NCBI RefSeq assembly: GCF_000485595.1
Contig: NW_014577090.1
Location: forward strand, 278,540 to 339,077
DNA: 60,538 nt
Reading direction: 5' to 3'
DNA from: Priapulus caudatus
Taxonomy: Eukaryota; Priapulida; Priapulimorpha; Priapulimorphida; Priapulidae
The notes beneath the pieces were generated by a model. The model saw only the letters and a program-made list of their open reading frames with translations, made no database searches and was not told the origin of the DNA. The translations under genes were made by a program, and so were the position numbers. Positions 59,101-60,538 of the stretch are shown here, in pieces; within the stretch, counting starts at the first letter, position 1, and every line of letters begins with the position of its first letter.

Positions 59101-60538
59101 TCGCACCCCACCCCCTAACATGTCGAACGAATTTGGCAGCTCTTAAAACATTTTCTGCAATCTAGAGCCTTAAAACATTAATACGCAATAAAAGGCCCTC
59201 TATGTGGCATTGGGCAGCCATTTAGTTTGCCCTTCTCATGGGCCGGTACAGAATCTAGTGCCAGGAATGATCTACAAACGAACAACCGTGGTGACTGCTT
59301 GCAAGTCTGCCGTACTATGGCCTAGGTAGTAGTCACTCTAGTAATATTGCACAATTATTAATTAAAGTAATTAACCAGTAAATTAATCAGCCCTAGAGCA
59401 AATGAGAAATCAAATGAGAAATCATTTGATTGACCTCACAACTATAGTGGAGCATTCACGACACACGTATCAAGCACGCACGGATGCACGCACACATCAC
59501 ACAACACTGAACGATCGCGTAGGCTCACTGTACCGCGTCTTACACACACCACACCTGAAAGATCTGGTTGAAGAGTTGATCTCGGTTGGAGCAGATCACG
59601 TGGATGGCCTGTATAGCATGCTTGGCCTGGCGTGGCGTGCTCGCCTTAGCTAGGTTCACCAACACCGGCACGAGACAGCTGTGAACAAATTCAATCGAAC
59701 ATTACCGTGACGAACACCTGTGGATGCACATCAGCATCCGTTTACCGAAGTAAAAAAATGGGGGAAAAAATTCTCAAATGTCAACCGTATATAGTACCAT
59801 TCAAGAAATAATATCAGTTAAGAAACAAAAAGAAATATACCATCATTCAAGAAAAAAAGCTAACCGTAATATCGGTCTTGAACGATTAAACATTAACAGT
59901 GCTAACATGCTAACCCGCTGACAATACTCAGGTGCAACCCACTAACCTCCTTACACTAGCGCGACATGAGCACCACGTAGTCATGACGACCACATCCAAC
60001 AAACGTTTCGCTACATCAAACACAACACCACGAAGCGCAATCACTACGTCTACAACCAGCCATCTAAACCGACCGCACCGGCTACCGACATCTCGGGAGA
60101 GCGCGGTGTCGAGGCAGGGACAATCCGGGGTCAGCGCGGGGTCAGCGTGGCTTCCCCATTACCTGTGTATGTTGGGGAAGGTCGTCTCGATCTCCTCTCC
60201 GACGCGGGCGAAGATCTGCAGCGCGATGTCGGCTGCGTACTCGTCCTCGTCGCGCGTGAACGTGATGAGGTGACCGAACGCCTCGTCCGTCTTGAACGCG
60301 AGTGGGAACACCGTCGACAGCATCTGCACACGAGGAACACGCCGAACGTCACGAGCAGAACGACGCCGAACGGCACGGGCAGAACATCCCTGGCGGAACG
60401 TCACGGGCAGAACATCCCTGGCGGAACGTCACGGGCGGAACGACGTGGAACATCTCTGGCAGAACAACGCCGAACCCTCCCTCGCTCACCAGTAGCAGCT
60501 GCAGGCCGCGCTCGGAGACCTCGATGCTCACCTCCCTC
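50172..60538 (-). CDS. PDS5: Sister chromatid cohesion protein PDS5, C-terminal half
   Basis: HEAT-repeat protein that binds cohesin and regulates its loading and release. Exons, 5' to 3': 60490-60538 (cut by the window edge), 60163-60323, 59555-59678, 58881-59036, 58617-58685, 57824-57960, 57196-57319, 55402-55606, 55062-55176, 54532-54664, 53855-53977, 53555-53614, 53313-53398, 52796-52851, 51063-51384, 50620-50805, 50172-50346. Phases join to about 759 residues. Matches to vertebrate PDS5A/B include [96 protein letters not shown]. The nuclear tail has an RG-rich, AT-hook-like run ([17 protein letters not shown]), a very acidic exon (106 codons, mainly E and D), and basic TRKRP / PRKRG patches. 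The last exon is read to TGA at 50172, but a strong donor (GCG then GTGAGT) lies in it, so the true end is uncertain. N-terminal half is off the window. Confidence 0.95.
50806..50874 (-). repeat. Duplicated acceptor region of a PDS5 exon
   Basis: Two tandem, 69-bp-spaced copies of CTTGTGTATTTTCTATTGTT / CTTGTATATTTTCTACTGTT ... GAGAAGTCTAC lead into TAAACAATAT and TAAGCAATTG. The outer copy has the better acceptor (CAACAG); the inner one reads CAAGAG. Both give the same frame, 23 codons apart. Confidence 0.7.
51694..51983. mobile_element. Short inverted-repeat element in a PDS5 intron
   Basis: Ends GTGGCGTATCCAG and CTGGATATGCCAC are inverted repeats; ATACT flanks both sides loosely. Contains a poly-G run and GGGGCTCTGCCC. 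Related text occurs at 34331-34530. Non-coding; the superfamily is unclear. Confidence 0.6.
52965..53200. mobile_element. Foldback MITE family A, copy 2, with 8-bp target duplication
   Basis: Same ends and order as 13832-14073 (GAGAGGGTCTATGTCCCCCA ... CATAGACCCTATGAGC) with CCCTAACCCTGACCCTAACC in the core. GCAGTGAC flanks both sides (52957-52964 and 53201-53208), a perfect 8-bp direct repeat. It sits in the PDS5 intron between exons 53313-53398 and 52796-52851. Confidence 0.88.
54218..54300 (-). mobile_element. tRNA-derived SINE head
   Basis: On the minus strand GATGGCTTAATTGGTAGAGT (A box) and GGGGTTCGAATCCCGG (B box with a good T arm) are tRNA-like, and the anticodon arm is plausible. 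The acceptor stem does not pair, so it is read as a SINE or tRNA pseudogene in a PDS5 intron. Confidence 0.6.
55970..56660. repeat. Tandem repeat of about 145 bp with AAGGTC runs
   Basis: Five units, each TTTTGGTACGCGACACAC, CCCAAGATGTGTAAGTATAC, GGTAGCGCTAGGTCAATTAG, GGGCCGAGTTATAGAGCGGA, then a hexamer run (GATCAAGGTCAAGGTCAAGG). Units start near 55976, 56128, 56274, 56408 and 56554. Frames with [16 protein letters not shown] are repeat artefacts. Located in the PDS5 intron between exons 57196-57319 and 55402-55606. Confidence 0.92.

Overview
The window is animal nuclear DNA from a draft assembly. It has five intron-rich genes with GT-AG introns, no operons, dense microsatellites, MITEs and minisatellites, and two runs of N. 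Internal (TTAGGG)n tracts and tRNA-derived SINEs fit a (probably marine) invertebrate. I cannot name the lineage. Four genes were identified by splicing exons by eye: codon phase agrees at every junction and the joined proteins match known families over nearly their full length.

Layout. 834-1556 (+): last coding exon of an unrecognised gene with a beta-TrCP-like degron and a C-terminal PDZ ligand. 5942-13500 (-): XPNPEP3, mitochondrial Xaa-Pro aminopeptidase 3, seven exons, lacking only the N-terminal exon. 17528-28519 (+): SLC25A11, mitochondrial 2-oxoglutarate/malate carrier, nine exons, complete (313 aa). 30390-38442 (-): DNAJC9, J-domain histone co-chaperone, six exons, complete (259 aa). 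38828-46511 (+): CHM/REP, Rab escort protein, eleven exons, complete (907 aa). 50172 to the right edge (-): C-terminal half of PDS5, a cohesin regulator, at least sixteen exons. DNAJC9 and CHM are head-to-head with 385 bp between start codons. XPNPEP3/SLC25A11 are also divergent; SLC25A11/DNAJC9 and CHM/PDS5 are convergent. The genes serve unrelated housekeeping roles (mitochondrion, chromatin, vesicle traffic), so the neighbourhood implies no shared pathway.

The introns hold most of the novelty. SLC25A11 intron 1 carries an LTR retrotransposon with near-identical 152-bp LTRs, a polypurine tract and a plausible C-terminal coding tail, but the 4.4 kb between them reads like random sequence. 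XPNPEP3 introns hold a hAT-type element with a perfect 8-bp target duplication and a Harbinger-type MITE. Foldback elements with telomere-like repeats at their core occur at several sites. CHM exon 4 sits between two inverted copies of one MITE.

A recurring theme is local tandem duplication seeded at exon edges: at the stop codon of the first gene, the donor of XPNPEP3 exon C, the donor of CHM exon 5 (eight extra copies) and the acceptor of a PDS5 exon.
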